From contig NC_019673.1 of assembly GCF_000328705.1 (NCBI RefSeq), positions 8,691,501 to 8,755,500 of the forward strand: a stretch of 64,000 nucleotides of DNA, written 5' to 3'. A model generated the notes under the pieces. It saw only the letters and a list, made by a program, of their open reading frames with translations, searched no databases and was not told where the DNA came from. This DNA is from Saccharothrix espanaensis DSM 44229. Lineage in GTDB: Bacteria; Actinomycetota; Actinomycetes; Mycobacteriales; Pseudonocardiaceae. The position numbers and the translations under genes are program-made. Below are positions 1 through 8,138 of the stretch, piece by piece. Numbering within the stretch: position 1 is the stretch's first letter; each line of letters opens with the position of its first letter.

Positions 1-80
1 GGGTGGCCGTGCTCCAGGTACTTCGCGACCATGGCCTGCCCCATCGGGCCCAGGCCGATCAGCGTCAGCGGCGTGCTCAT
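1..80 (-). CDS. NAD(P)-dependent oxidoreductase, N-terminal fragment
   Basis: Only the first 26 codons lie inside the window; the gene runs off the left edge. The protein starts M-S-T-P-L-T-L-I-G-L-G-P-M-G and continues into an amphipathic helix with Y-L-E-H-G-H. The G-x-G-x-M-G loop after a short beta strand is the dinucleotide-binding fingerprint of the 6-phosphogluconate/3-hydroxyisobutyrate dehydrogenase and imine reductase families. The substrate cannot be told from this fragment. It is divergent from the BTAD regulator, about 100 bp away, so the two may share a control region (inference). Confidence 0.7.
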   Translation of the reverse strand, partial: MSTPLTLIGLGPMGQAMVAKYLEHGH

Positions 81-182
81 CAGTGGTTTCTCGCTTTCCT
101 CGAATCAGCTGTGGCCGAGGTTGCCGGCGGCCGCTGCGGGTTCGCTGCGGGTCGGCTGCGGGTGGCCGGCTAACGTCGTGGT

Positions 183-3113
183 GTGCGATTCGGCGTGTTG
201 GGGCCCTTGGCGGTGTGGGCGGCGGACGGGACCCCGGTCCGGGTGCCGGAGGCGAAGGTCCGGTTGCTGCTCGCGCACCTGCTGGTCGCCGAGGGCCGGC
301 CGGTGCCGGTGCAGCGGCTGGGCGCGGCGCTGTGGGGCGAGCGGCCGCCGGGCAACCCCGGGAACACGTTGCAGACCAAGGTGTCCGCGCTGCGCCGGGT
401 GCTCGGCCGGGACGTGGTGACGTGGCAGCCGCCGGGCTACGCGCTGCGGGTCGACGCGGCGTCGTCGGACCTGCTGGACTTCCGGGCCCGGGTGGCGGCG
501 GGCGACCGCGCCGGCGCGCTGGCGCTGTGGCGCGGCGAACCGCTGGCCGAGTTCGCCGACGAGCCGTTCGCGGTCGGGTTCGCGCGGCGGCTGGAGGACG
601 AGCGGCTGGCCGTCGTGGAGGACTGGGCGCAGGCCCGGCTCGCCGCCGGGCAGCCGGTGTCGCTGGCCGACGAGGTGGCCCGGCACCCGCTGCGGGAGCG
701 GCTGCGCGGCCTGCACATGCGAGCGCTGTTCCTGGCCGGGCGGCAGGTTGAGGCGCTGGAGAGCTACGCCGGGCTGCGCCGCCTGCTCGCCGAGGAGCAG
801 GGCCTGGAGCCCGGCCCGGACCTGGTCGAGGTGCACCGCGAACTGCTCAGCCACGAGGTGGCGCGACCGCGCACGAACCTGCCCGCGCCGGTGACCGAAC
901 TGCTCGGCCGGGCCGACGCGGTGCGCGCGGTCCGGGCCCTGCTGGGCACGTCCCGGCTGGTCACGCTGACCGGGCCGGGCGGGGTCGGCAAGACCCGGCT
1001 GGCCGTGGCGACCGCCCGCGCGGTGACCGCCGCGGACTGCGTGTGGCTGGTGGAACTGGCCGGTCTGGAGCGCGCCGACCGGTCCGGGCGGGCCACCGTC
1101 ACCGACGCGGTGGCCGACGTGCTCGGGCTGCGCGAGGACGCCGCCGAGGACCCCGTCGAACGGCTGGTGGCCGCGGTGCGGGGCCGGGACGTCCTGCTCG
1201 TGCTGGACAACTGCGAGCGCCTGGTCGAGCCGGTCGCCCGGCTGGTGTCGGACCTGCTGCGCGCCGCGCCGGGCGTGCGGGTGCTGGCCACCAGCCAGGA
1301 GCCGCTGGGGCTGGCCGCCGAGACCGTGTGGTCGGTGCCGCCGCTGGACCTGCCCGACGCGGTCCGCCTGTTCGCCGCCCGCGCCGCGGCCGCCGCGCCG
1401 GGCTTCGCGCTGACCCCGGACAACGCGGACACCGTGGCCGCCGTGTGCCGCCGGCTCGACGGCCTGCCGCTCGCCCTCGAACTGGCCGCCACCCGCGTCC
1501 GCGCCCTGGGCGTGCGGGCCCTGCTGGCCCGGCTGGACGACCGGTTCCGGCTGCTCGCGGGCGGCCACCGGGACGCGCCGGCCCGGCAGCGCACGCTGCG
1601 CGCCATGATCGACTGGAGCTGGGAGCTGCTCACCGACGCCGAGCGGATCATCCTGCGCCGGCTGTCCGTGGTGGTCGAGGGCTGCGACCTGGCCGCCGCC
1701 GAGGCGATCTGCGGCGGCGGGGACGTGCCGCCGCACGACGTCGCGGACGTGCTCGCGGGATTGGTGAACCGCTCGCTCGTGGTCGCCCCCGACCAGACCG
1801 GCCCGGCCCGCTACCGGCTGCTCGAATCGGTGTCGGACTACGGCCGGGAACGGCTGCGCGAGGCCGGTGAGTCGGCCGAGGTCCGCCGCCGGCACGCCGC
1901 GCACTACCGATCGCTGGCCGAGCGCGCCGACCCCGGGCTGCGCGGCCACGACCAGCTCGACTGGCTGGCCCGGCTGGACGCCGACACGGCGAACCTGCGC
2001 GCGGCCCTCGACCTCGACCCCGGCCTGGCCCCGCACCTGGCCTGGTACTGGTTCCTGCGCGGGCGCATCCAGGAGGCCCGGCGGCACCTGACCGGGGCGT
2101 GGCAGGCCGCGTTCACCGTGCTCGCCGGGCACGCGGCCCAGGTCGTGGAACCGGTGGACGACCCGCGCGCCGACTGGTTCCTCGGGTACGTGCTGTCCAC
2201 GGTCGGCGACATGGCGACCGGCGAGCGCCACACCGAGCGCGCCTACACCCAGGCCAAGGCGCGCGGCGACGACTGGGGCATGGCGGCGGCGCTGAGCGAC
2301 CGGGTCAGCCAGGCCATGCACCGGGGCGACCTGGACCGGGCCCGCGACGCCGCCGAACGCGCCCAAGAGCTGTTCACCGCGCTCGGCGACCGCTGGGGCC
2401 TGCTCCAGTCGTCGTTCGCCCTGGGCACGCTCGCGCAGCTGCTGGGCGACTACCCGCAGGCCACCCGGCTGCACACCGGCGGCCTGCGGTTGGCCGAGGA
2501 GCTCGAATCGTGGCCGGAGGTGTCGTTCACGCTGTCCTGGCTGGGCCGGGTGGCCTTGCTGACCAAGGACTTCACGGCCGCGCGGGCGTACCACGAGAAG
2601 GCCCGCCGGCTCGCCGCCGACCGGGGCTTCTCCCCCGGCGAGATGTACGCCGAGACCGGCCTGGCGCTCGGCGCGCGCCAGGAGGGCGACCTGGCCGAGG
2701 CGGAGCGGATCCTGTTGCGCATCCAGGACTGGCACCGGCAGGTCGGCTTCGAGGCGGGCGCGACCCTGGTGCTCGCCGAACGCGGGTTCGTCGCCGAGCT
2801 GCGGGGAGATGTCGACAAAGCGCTCAAGCTCCAGGAGGAGGGCCTGCGCCTGGCCCGGCAGACCGGCGACCCCCGAGCCGTCGCGCTCGGGCAGGAGGGG
2901 CTGGCCGGGGCGCGGGCGCTCGCGGGCGACCACGAGGAAGCCGCCCGCCTGCTCGGCCGGGCCGCCGCCAACCGCCTGTCGGTCGGCGTCCCGCTGCCCG
3001 CCGCGCAGCGCTACGACGTGGACCGGATCACCGCCGCGGCCCGCGAAGCGCTGGGCGCGGACCGGTTCGAGCGGTCCTTCGCCGAAGGTCTCGCCGACCG
3101 GGACGCGTCCTAG
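183..3113 (+). CDS. BTAD/AfsR-type transcriptional regulator with NB-ARC ATPase and TPR repeats
   Basis: A 976-residue signal-integrating regulator. Residues 1-92 form an OmpR/PhoB-type winged helix (N-terminal M-R-F-G-V-L-G-P-L is typical). Residues about 95-230 match the bacterial transcriptional activation domain in layout. An NB-ARC/STAND ATPase follows, with Walker A G-P-G-G-V-G-K-T at 264-271 and Walker B L-L-V-L-D-N at 338-343. From about residue 640 the protein is helical with TPR-like repeats (A-x-x-L-G/S-D-R). Start is GTG 183. This is the AfsR/SARP-like architecture known from actinomycetes, where members control secondary metabolism or nearby enzymes. The divergent oxidoreductase at the window edge is the obvious candidate target, but the sequence does not prove this. 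Confidence 0.88.
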   Translation: MRFGVLGPLAVWAADGTPVRVPEAKVRLLLAHLLVAEGRPVPVQRLGAALWGERPPGNPGNTLQTKVSALRRVLGRDVVTWQPPGYALRVDAASSDLLDFRARVAAGDRAGALALWRGEPLAEFADEPFAVGFARRLEDERLAVVEDWAQARLAAGQPVSLADEVARHPLRERLRGLHMRALFLAGRQVEALESYAGLRRLLAEEQGLEPGPDLVEVHRELLSHEVARPRTNLPAPVTELLGRADAVRAVRALLGTSRLVTLTGPGGVGKTRLAVATARAVTAADCVWLVELAGLERADRSGRATVTDAVADVLGLREDAAEDPVERLVAAVRGRDVLLVLDNCERLVEPVARLVSDLLRAAPGVRVLATSQEPLGLAAETVWSVPPLDLPDAVRLFAARAAAAAPGFALTPDNADTVAAVCRRLDGLPLALELAATRVRALGVRALLARLDDRFRLLAGGHRDAPARQRTLRAMIDWSWELLTDAERIILRRLSVVVEGCDLAAAEAICGGGDVPPHDVADVLAGLVNRSLVVAPDQTGPARYRLLESVSDYGRERLREAGESAEVRRRHAAHYRSLAERADPGLRGHDQLDWLARLDADTANLRAALDLDPGLAPHLAWYWFLRGRIQEARRHLTGAWQAAFTVLAGHAAQVVEPVDDPRADWFLGYVLSTVGDMATGERHTERAYTQAKARGDDWGMAAALSDRVSQAMHRGDLDRARDAAERAQELFTALGDRWGLLQSSFALGTLAQLLGDYPQATRLHTGGLRLAEELESWPEVSFTLSWLGRVALLTKDFTAARAYHEKARRLAADRGFSPGEMYAETGLALGARQEGDLAEAERILLRIQDWHRQVGFEAGATLVLAERGFVAELRGDVDKALKLQEEGLRLARQTGDPRAVALGQEGLAGARALAGDHEEAARLLGRAAANRLSVGVPLPAAQRYDVDRITAAAREALGADRFERSFAEGLADRDAS

Positions 3114-3157
3114 CTCCCCAGACCGGGAGCCGGACCCGGGGAGCCAGGACCGGGGGC

Positions 3158-4210
3158 TCAGACGATCTGGATGGTGCCGACCGGCAGGCCGGGCGTCGTG
3201 GACAGGTCCATCCGGGACGGTTCCGCGCCCGCCGCCACCAGGTGCGCGCCCAGCGCGGCGATCATCGCGCCGTTGTCCGTGCACAGCCGGGGCCTGGGCA
3301 CCCGCAGCTCGATCCCCGCCTCCGCGCACCGCTGCGCCGCGAGCCCGGAGAGCCGCGAGTTCGCCGCCACCCCGCCGGAGATCACCAGGGTGTCCACGCC
3401 GAGGTCCTTGCACGCCCGGATCGCCTTGGCGGTCAGCACGTCGGCCACCGCCTCCTGGAACGACGCGGCCACGTCCGCCAGCGGGACCTCCTCGCCGGCC
3501 CGCTCCTTGCGCTCCACCCACCGCGCCACGGACGTCTTCAACCCGGAGAACGAGAAGTCGTACTTCGAGTCCCTCGGCCCGGTCAGCCCGCGCGGGAACG
3601 CGATGGCGCACCCGTTGCCCCGCTTGGCGAGCTTGTCGATCGGCGGGCCGCCCGGGTACGGCAGGTCCAGCAGGCGGGCCACCTTGTCGTAGGCCTCGCC
3701 CGCCGCGTCGTCCACCGTGGACCCGATCTCGGTGATCTTGTCCGCCAGCCCCTCGATCAGCAGCAGCTGCGAGTGCCCGCCGGACACCAGCAGCGCCACG
3801 CACCGCTGCGGCAGCGGGCCGTGCTGGAGGGTGTCCGCGGCCACGTGCCCGGCCAGGTGGTTCACGCCGTAGAGCGGCTTGCCCAGCGCCGCCGCGTACG
3901 CCTTGGCCGCCGACACGCCGACCAGCAGCGCGCCCGCGAGCCCCGGACCGGCGGTGACCGCGATCGAGTGCACGTCCGACAGCTCGATCCCGGCCTGCTC
4001 CACGGCCCGGCGCATGGTCGGCACCATCGCCTCCAGGTGCGCCCGCGACGCCACCTCGGGCACCACGCCGCCGAACCGGGCGTGCTCCTCCACGCTGGAG
4101 GCGACCTCGTCGGCGAGCAGTTCCAGCGCGCCGTCCGGGCCGAGCCGGACGATGCCGACGCCGGTCTCGTCGCACGAGCTCTCGATACCGAGGATGAGCC
4201 GGTCAGTCAC
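3158..4210 (-). CDS. tsaD: tRNA N6-adenosine threonylcarbamoyltransferase TsaD
   Basis: TsaD transfers threonylcarbamoyl from threonylcarbamoyl-AMP to A37 of ANN-decoding tRNAs in the TsaB-TsaD-TsaE complex. The 350-residue protein opens M-T-D-R-L-I-L-G-I-E-S-S-C-D-E-T, the ASKHA signature of the family. Metal-ligand histidines are H118 and H122 in N-H-L-A-G-H, and the nucleotide-binding S-G-G-H-S and G-G-V-A-A-N-S motifs are present. I chose GTG 4210 because an earlier start would add a non-conserved N-terminal tail and overlap rimI more. With GTG 4210 the overlap is 8 nt. It is the last gene of tsaB-rimI-tsaD and converges on the BTAD regulator. Confidence 0.95.
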   Translation of the reverse strand: MTDRLILGIESSCDETGVGIVRLGPDGALELLADEVASSVEEHARFGGVVPEVASRAHLEAMVPTMRRAVEQAGIELSDVHSIAVTAGPGLAGALLVGVSAAKAYAAALGKPLYGVNHLAGHVAADTLQHGPLPQRCVALLVSGGHSQLLLIEGLADKITEIGSTVDDAAGEAYDKVARLLDLPYPGGPPIDKLAKRGNGCAIAFPRGLTGPRDSKYDFSFSGLKTSVARWVERKERAGEEVPLADVAASFQEAVADVLTAKAIRACKDLGVDTLVISGGVAANSRLSGLAAQRCAEAGIELRVPRPRLCTDNGAMIAALGAHLVAAGAEPSRMDLSTTPGLPVGTIQIV

Positions 4211-4661
4211 GGTTCGCGGGCCTTCCCATCGTGTACGCGTCGGCACCCGACGGCTGGTAGTAGCGGCGGCGCAGGCCCAGGTGCTCGAAACCGTGCGCGA
4301 GGTAGAGCGAGATCGCGGGCACGTTGTCCGTGCGGACCTCCAGGAACACCGGCAGGCCCAGCTCGTCGGCCTTGGCCAGCAGGGTCCGCAGCAGGGTCTT
4401 GCCGACCCCGCCGCGCTGGTGCCCGGAGACCACGGCGATGGTGTGCACGCTCGACTCGAAGTCCGTCAGGCCCAGCCCGGCGTACCCGATCAGCTCGCCG
4501 TTGACGTGCGCGCCGACGTAGAAGTTGCCGCCGTCGAGCTCGCTGTGGAACGAGTTCTCGCTCCACGGGTCGTCACCGGGGAACAGCTCGTGCTCGATCT
4601 CGGCGCACCGCGCGACGTCCTCGTGCCGCAACGGCCCCACGGTCAGCTCGCTGGGCCTCAC
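4203..4661 (-). CDS. rimI: ribosomal-protein-alanine N-acetyltransferase RimI
   Basis: GNAT-family acetyltransferase, 152 residues. The acetyl-CoA loop reads Q-R-G-G-V-G-K (Q/R-x-x-G-x-G/A) after a V-V strand. The C-terminal half carries E-V-R-T-D-N-x-x-A-I-S-L-Y-x-x-x-G-F, the RimI-type stretch that precedes the catalytic tyrosine region. RimI acetylates the N-terminal alanine of ribosomal protein S18, and in actinobacteria probably other N-termini. The GTG start at 4661 overlaps the tsaB stop (GTGA), and the gene is translationally coupled to tsaB and tsaD, a common bacterial order. Confidence 0.9.
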   Translation of the reverse strand: MRPSELTVGPLRHEDVARCAEIEHELFPGDDPWSENSFHSELDGGNFYVGAHVNGELIGYAGLGLTDFESSVHTIAVVSGHQRGGVGKTLLRTLLAKADELGLPVFLEVRTDNVPAISLYLAHGFEHLGLRRRYYQPSGADAYTMGRPANRD

Positions 4662-5332
4662 CTGATCACCCGCTTGCGCCCGGTGGGCTCCACGGCGTCC
4701 GGCCGGCGCAGGTAGAGCGGGGTGAGCGCGGCCGGACGGGCACCCGCGAGCAGCTCCTCGGCGGCCGCGGCGACCAGCGACACCGGCGACGGGTGCACCG
4801 CGTCCACCAGCGGCAGCTCCAGCACGTCGGCGTAGATCCGGGCCCCCTCGCCGGCCGCCTGCCGGGGCCGGTTCGGCAGCTTCGCGAGCACTTCGGCGGG
4901 CCGGTCCACGTGCGGCCCGTCGGTACGGCGGCCGGCGGCGTCGTAAGCGGCCCAGTAGACCTCTTTGCGCCGCGCGTCCGTCGCGACCAACAACGGCGCT
5001 CCGGTGTTCGCGTCCAACGCGATCGCATCAGGCGTCGGGACGGGGTACACAGGCCGGTTCAACGCCTGGCCCAGCGCAGCGGCGGTGACCAGCCCAACTC
5101 TCAGGCCGGTGAACGGCCCCGGGCCCGCTCCACAGACGATCGCGTCCAGATCGGACAACGAGTAGCCGGCTTCGGCCATGGCTTCCTGCACGTGGGGCGT
5201 CAGCAACTCGCCGTGGGCTTTGGCGTTCACCGTCACCCGCTGCGCCAACAAGCGCGGGGGCGAATCAGCGGTCAGTTCGACCACCCCGGCGGTCACGGCG
5301 GGCGTAGCGGTGTCCAATGCGAGCACGAGCAC
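4658..5332 (-). CDS. tsaB: tRNA threonylcarbamoyladenosine biosynthesis protein TsaB
   Basis: Non-catalytic ASKHA paralogue that scaffolds TsaD in tRNA t6A37 synthesis. It starts M-L-V-L-A-L-D-T-A-T-P-A-V and carries G-A-G-P-G-P-F-T-G-L-R-V-G, the TsaB signature, near residue 75. I prefer GTG 5332 because the N-terminus then matches the family. The reading frame stays open to a TTG at 5341, and a second GTG at 5326 is also possible. No clear ribosome binding site decides between them. The gene heads a tightly overlapping tsaB-rimI-tsaD operon. Its usual partner tsaE lies about 2.3 kb further on, beyond a plus-strand cassette. Confidence 0.92.
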   Translation of the reverse strand: MLVLALDTATPAVTAGVVELTADSPPRLLAQRVTVNAKAHGELLTPHVQEAMAEAGYSLSDLDAIVCGAGPGPFTGLRVGLVTAAALGQALNRPVYPVPTPDAIALDANTGAPLLVATDARRKEVYWAAYDAAGRRTDGPHVDRPAEVLAKLPNRPRQAAGEGARIYADVLELPLVDAVHPSPVSLVAAAAEELLAGARPAALTPLYLRRPDAVEPTGRKRVIR

Positions 5333-5423
5333 AATCGTCAAGAGTACGGCGTTGAACGGCCTCGACTCCGTCGAGGCGGCTCGCCGCCCGGAAGTCGGTC
5401 GGTCGTGCCCGCGGTCACACTGG

Positions 5424-5443
5424 ACTTGACGTCGACGTCAAGT
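5424..5443. promoter_or_regulatory. perfect 20-bp palindrome, likely MerR operator
   Basis: ACTTGACGTCGACGTCAAGT reads identically on both strands. It sits 15 bp upstream of the merR start codon and just before the GGAGGA ribosome binding site at 5445-5450. MerR-family proteins bind such dyads, usually within a long promoter spacer, and often autoregulate. A TTGAC element lies inside each arm. No well-placed -10 hexamer was obvious, so the exact promoter geometry is unresolved. Confidence 0.6.
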
Positions 5444-5458
5444 CGGAGGATCTGCATC

Positions 5459-5830
5459 GTGCGCATCGGTGAACTGGCTCAGCGGGGTGGGACGACCACC
5501 AGGGCGCTGCGCTACTACGAGTCCCTGGGTCTGATCACCGCGCGGCGGACCGCCAACGGGCAGCGCGAGTACGACGAGGACGACCTGCGGCTGGTCGCCG
5601 AGATCCGGTCGCTGGCCGACATCGGCTTCGCGCTGGAGGACACCCGGCCGTTCGTCGAGTGCCTCCGCGACGGCCACACCAGCGGCGACGCGTGCCCCGC
5701 CTCGGTGGCGGTGTACCGGCGCAAGCTGGCCGAGCTGGACGAGTGCATCGCCCGGCTGGCGACCGCCCGCGACCGCGTGCGCACGCAACTGGAGCAGGCC
5801 GAGCAGAGGAGACGCCCGTGCGCACGCTGA
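5459..5830 (+). CDS. MerR-family transcriptional regulator
   Basis: A 123-residue regulator with the canonical N-terminal helix-turn-helix and wing: R-I-G-E-L-A-x-R-x-G-x-T-x-x-x-L-R-Y-Y-E-x-x-G-L-I at residues 2-26. A dimerisation helix L-A-E-L-D-E-C-I-A-R-L lies near the C-terminus. Cys68, His73 and Cys79 (V-E-C-L-R-D-G-H...D-A-C) form a compact potential metal or thiol site. That would suit redox or metal sensing, but the effector is not known. Start GTG 5459 has GGAGGA eight bases upstream. The 3' end overlaps the thioredoxin gene by 13 nt, so the two are co-transcribed and the regulator probably controls its own operon through the palindrome at 5424-5443. Confidence 0.88.
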   Translation: MRIGELAQRGGTTTRALRYYESLGLITARRTANGQREYDEDDLRLVAEIRSLADIGFALEDTRPFVECLRDGHTSGDACPASVAVYRRKLAELDECIARLATARDRVRTQLEQAEQRRRPCAR

Positions 5831-6123
5831 CCGACGAGACGTTCACCGAGGGGGTCCGCTCCGGGGCGGTGCTGGTGGAGTTCACCGCGAGCTGGTGCCC
5901 GCCGTGCCGGATGATCGAACCGGTCCTGGCCGAGCTGGACCGGGAGCTGGCCGCGGTCGACTTCGCCAAGATCGACACCGACGCGAACCCGCGCACCGCC
6001 CGTGACCTCGGGGTGATGGGGATGCCGACGCTACAGCTCTACCAGGACGGCGAGCTGCGCGCCCAGATCGTCGGCGCGCGGCCGAAGCAGCAGCTCCTGG
6101 CGTGGCTCGAAGCACACTTGTGA
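5818..6123 (+). CDS. thioredoxin
   Basis: A 101-residue cytoplasmic thioredoxin. The active site is W-C-P-P-C at 26-30, where most thioredoxins have W-C-G-P-C. The cis-proline motif G-M-P-T comes near residue 68. The first proline in place of glycine would be expected to shift the redox potential (inference from family knowledge). Start GTG 5818 lies inside the end of merR, with AGGAGA about five bases upstream. Together with the merR gene this forms a redox-responsive pair: a thiol-containing regulator controlling a dithiol oxidoreductase. Confidence 0.93.
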   Translation: MRTLTDETFTEGVRSGAVLVEFTASWCPPCRMIEPVLAELDRELAAVDFAKIDTDANPRTARDLGVMGMPTLQLYQDGELRAQIVGARPKQQLLAWLEAHL

Positions 6124-6157
6124 TGCGCGTCGCGGGCGGTCCGGCCAAGGTGGGCGG

Positions 6158-7483
6158 ATGCTGCTGCCCGCCCTGGCGACGACGCCCGCGAAAGTGGCCC
6201 TGCGCTTCCCCGGCCAGGAACTGACCTACGCCGAACTGGCCGACCGGGCCCGTGCCGTCGCCGCCGGCCTGGTGGGCGTGCGGCGGGTCGCGGTGTGGGC
6301 ACGGCCGGACGTGCGGACCTGTCTGGCGGTGGTGGGCGCGCTGCTCGCCGGGGTGCCGGTGGTGCCGCTCAACCCGAAGCTCGGGGAGCGCGAGCTGGCG
6401 CACATCCTCACCGACAGCGCGCCCGACCTCGTCGTGGACGACGTGCTGCCGTCCGGAACACCGGTCGACCTGCCCGAGCCGGACGGCGAAGCGCCCGCGC
6501 TGATCGTCTACACCTCGGGCACGACCGGGCCGCCGAAGGGCGTCGTGCTGCCGCGCCGGGCGCTGGCGTCGAACCTCGACGCGCTGGCCGCGGCGTGGGA
6601 GTGGACCGCCGACGACGTGGTGGTGCACGGCCTGCCGCTGTTCCACGTGCACGGTCTGGGCGTGGGCGTGATCGGGCCGCTGCGGCGCGGCGGCACGGTG
6701 CACCACCTCGGGTCGTTCAGCGTGGCGGCGGCGGCCGAGGCGCTGGACACCGTCGGCACGATGATGTTCGGCGTCCCGACCATGTACCACCGGATCGCCG
6801 CCGCGCCCGAGCACGCGCCGGCGTTCGCGAAGGCCCGGCTGCTGGTGTCGGGCTCGGCGCCGCTGCCGGTGACCGTGCACCGGCGGCTGGAGGAGCTGAC
6901 CGGGCAGCGCGTGGTCGAGCGGTACGGCCTGACCGAGACCCTGATGAACACCAGCGTCCGCGCGGCCGGCGACCGCCGCCCCGGCACGGTCGGCCCGCCG
7001 CTGGACGGCGTCGAGGTCCGGGTGGTGGGCGACGAGCCGGGCGAGGTCGAGGTGCGCGGCCCGAACCTGTTCCTGGAGTACCTCAACCGCCCGGACGCGA
7101 CCCGCGAGGCGTTCGCCGACGGCTGGTTCCGCACCGGCGACCTGGCCGTGGTGGAGCCGGACGGCGCGCTGCGGATCGTCGGCCGGCGGGCCACCGACCT
7201 GATCAAGAGCGGCGGCTACAAGATCGGCGCGGGCGAGGTCGAGAACGCCCTGCTGGAGCACCCCGGCGTGGCCGAGGTGGCGGTGACCGGCGAACCGGAC
7301 GAGGACCTGGGCGAACGGGTCGTCGCGTGGGTGGTGCCGACCGCGACCCCGGCCACCGAACGGGACCTGGCCGACCACGTGGCCCGCCTGCTCACCCCGC
7401 ACAAGCGACCGCGGGTGGTGCGCTTCCTCGACGCGTTGCCGCGCAACGACATGGGCAAGGTGCTCAAGCGCGAACTGCGGTGA
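6158..7483 (+). CDS. matB: malonyl-CoA/methylmalonyl-CoA synthetase (MatB-like)
   Basis: ANL-superfamily adenylating enzyme of 441 residues. The AMP-binding P-loop is Y-T-S-G-T-T-G-P-P-K-G at 118-128. Downstream are Y-G-L-T-E-T, G-W-F-R-T-G-D, D-L-I-K-S-G-G-Y-K-I-G-A and the C-terminal catalytic lysine region N-D-M-G-K-V. Stretches such as L-F-H-V-H-G-L, F-G-V-P-T-M-Y-H-R-I and L-M-N-T-S-V-R agree with what I remember of Streptomyces MatB, which makes malonyl-CoA from free malonate, ATP and CoA as polyketide and fatty-acid extender units. The match is from memory, not a search, so another short acyl-CoA synthetase is possible. It follows thioredoxin by 34 bp and is probably in the same transcript. 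Confidence 0.8.
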   Translation: MLLPALATTPAKVALRFPGQELTYAELADRARAVAAGLVGVRRVAVWARPDVRTCLAVVGALLAGVPVVPLNPKLGERELAHILTDSAPDLVVDDVLPSGTPVDLPEPDGEAPALIVYTSGTTGPPKGVVLPRRALASNLDALAAAWEWTADDVVVHGLPLFHVHGLGVGVIGPLRRGGTVHHLGSFSVAAAAEALDTVGTMMFGVPTMYHRIAAAPEHAPAFAKARLLVSGSAPLPVTVHRRLEELTGQRVVERYGLTETLMNTSVRAAGDRRPGTVGPPLDGVEVRVVGDEPGEVEVRGPNLFLEYLNRPDATREAFADGWFRTGDLAVVEPDGALRIVGRRATDLIKSGGYKIGAGEVENALLEHPGVAEVAVTGEPDEDLGERVVAWVVPTATPATERDLADHVARLLTPHKRPRVVRFLDALPRNDMGKVLKRELR

Positions 7484-7506
7484 CCCCGCCGAACCACCGA
7501 CCACCC

Positions 7507-7650
7507 CGCGCCGAACCACCGGCCGCCCCGCCAGGCCACCAACCGCCGCGCACCGAACCACCGGCCACCGCGCCAGGCCATCACCCGCCGCGCCGACTAC
7601 CGAGCGACGCGCCGAACTACCGAGGGACGCGCCGGGCACCGGGGGACGCC
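7507..7650. repeat. degenerate tandem repeats 3' of matB
   Basis: The gap between the convergent matB and tsaE genes is built from imperfect tandem units. Two units of about 41 bp begin CGCG(CA)CCGAACCACCGGCC. They are followed by three units of about 19-20 bp that begin CGCGCCG and contain (A/C)TACCGAG or CACCGGG. No gene is supported here. The repeats look like replication-slippage products in a neutral spacer. Confidence 0.55.
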
Positions 7651-7668
7651 CGGTGCGGCGACCGGGCG
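7647..7668 (-). terminator. hairpin after tsaE
   Basis: CGCCCGGT (7647-7654) and ACCGGGCG (7661-7668) form an 8-bp stem with a 6-nt loop, 2 bp beyond the tsaE stop codon. It could also end the matB transcript from the other side. No T-run follows, as is common in GC-rich actinobacteria. Confidence 0.4.
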
Positions 7669-7670
7669 CT

Positions 7671-8138
7671 TCAGACCGGCAGTTCGCGCTCCGACCACGT
7701 CCCGTGCGGCTCCAGGCGGGCGGTGCGCACGTCGTCGTCGTGCCGTTCCAGCGTGATCAGCAGGTGGTCCTCGGACAGCCGCTCGGCGACGCCCTCGCCC
7801 CACTCCACCGCCACCACCGCGTCCACCAGGTCGGTGTCCAGGTCGAGGTCGTCCAGCTGGTCCAGGTCGCCGCCCAGCCGGTAGGCGTCGACGTGCACCA
7901 GCGGCACGCCGCGACCGCCGGGCGCGGGGTCGTGCACGCGCGCGATCACGAACGTCGGCGAGCTCACCCGCCCGCGCACGCCCAGGCCGGCCGCGAGCCC
8001 GCGCACCAGGGCCGTCTTGCCGGCGCCCAGCGGGCCGGCCAGCAGCAGCAGGTCGCCGCCGCGCACCAGCCCGCCCAGCCTGCGCCCGAACTCCTCGGTG
8101 TCCTCCACCCTGGGGAGGGTCACGCTCGTCGCCACCAC
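7671..8138 (-). CDS. tsaE: tRNA threonylcarbamoyladenosine biosynthesis ATPase TsaE
   Basis: Small P-loop ATPase that resets the TsaB-TsaD complex during t6A37 synthesis. Walker A G-P-L-G-A-G-K-T lies at about 34-41, followed by S-S-P-T-F-V-I and the acidic H-V-D-A-Y-R-L and E-W-G-E motifs of the family. The start is GTG at 8138 or the adjacent GTG at 8135. Both overlap the end of the upstream alpha/beta hydrolase gene, so the gene is read in the alr-hydrolase-tsaE operon. In many actinobacteria tsaB follows directly. Here the merR-thioredoxin-matB cassette comes between. Confidence 0.93.
   Translation of the reverse strand: MVATSVTLPRVEDTEEFGRRLGGLVRGGDLLLLAGPLGAGKTALVRGLAAGLGVRGRVSSPTFVIARVHDPAPGGRGVPLVHVDAYRLGGDLDQLDDLDLDTDLVDAVVAVEWGEGVAERLSEDHLLITLERHDDDVRTARLEPHGTWSERELPV

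Noticed and set aside
3113..3157. A terminator between the BTAD regulator and tsaD
   Set aside because: Only a 6-bp stem (GCTCCC/GGGAGC) with a 6-nt loop could be found; it is too weak to list as a feature.
105..4175. A very long minus-strand open frame antisense to the BTAD regulator and overlapping tsaD
   Set aside because: Its sequence is Arg/Gly/Pro-rich with no recognisable domain. It arises because GC-rich codons leave few stops in the antisense frame. The plus-strand regulator has clear domains.
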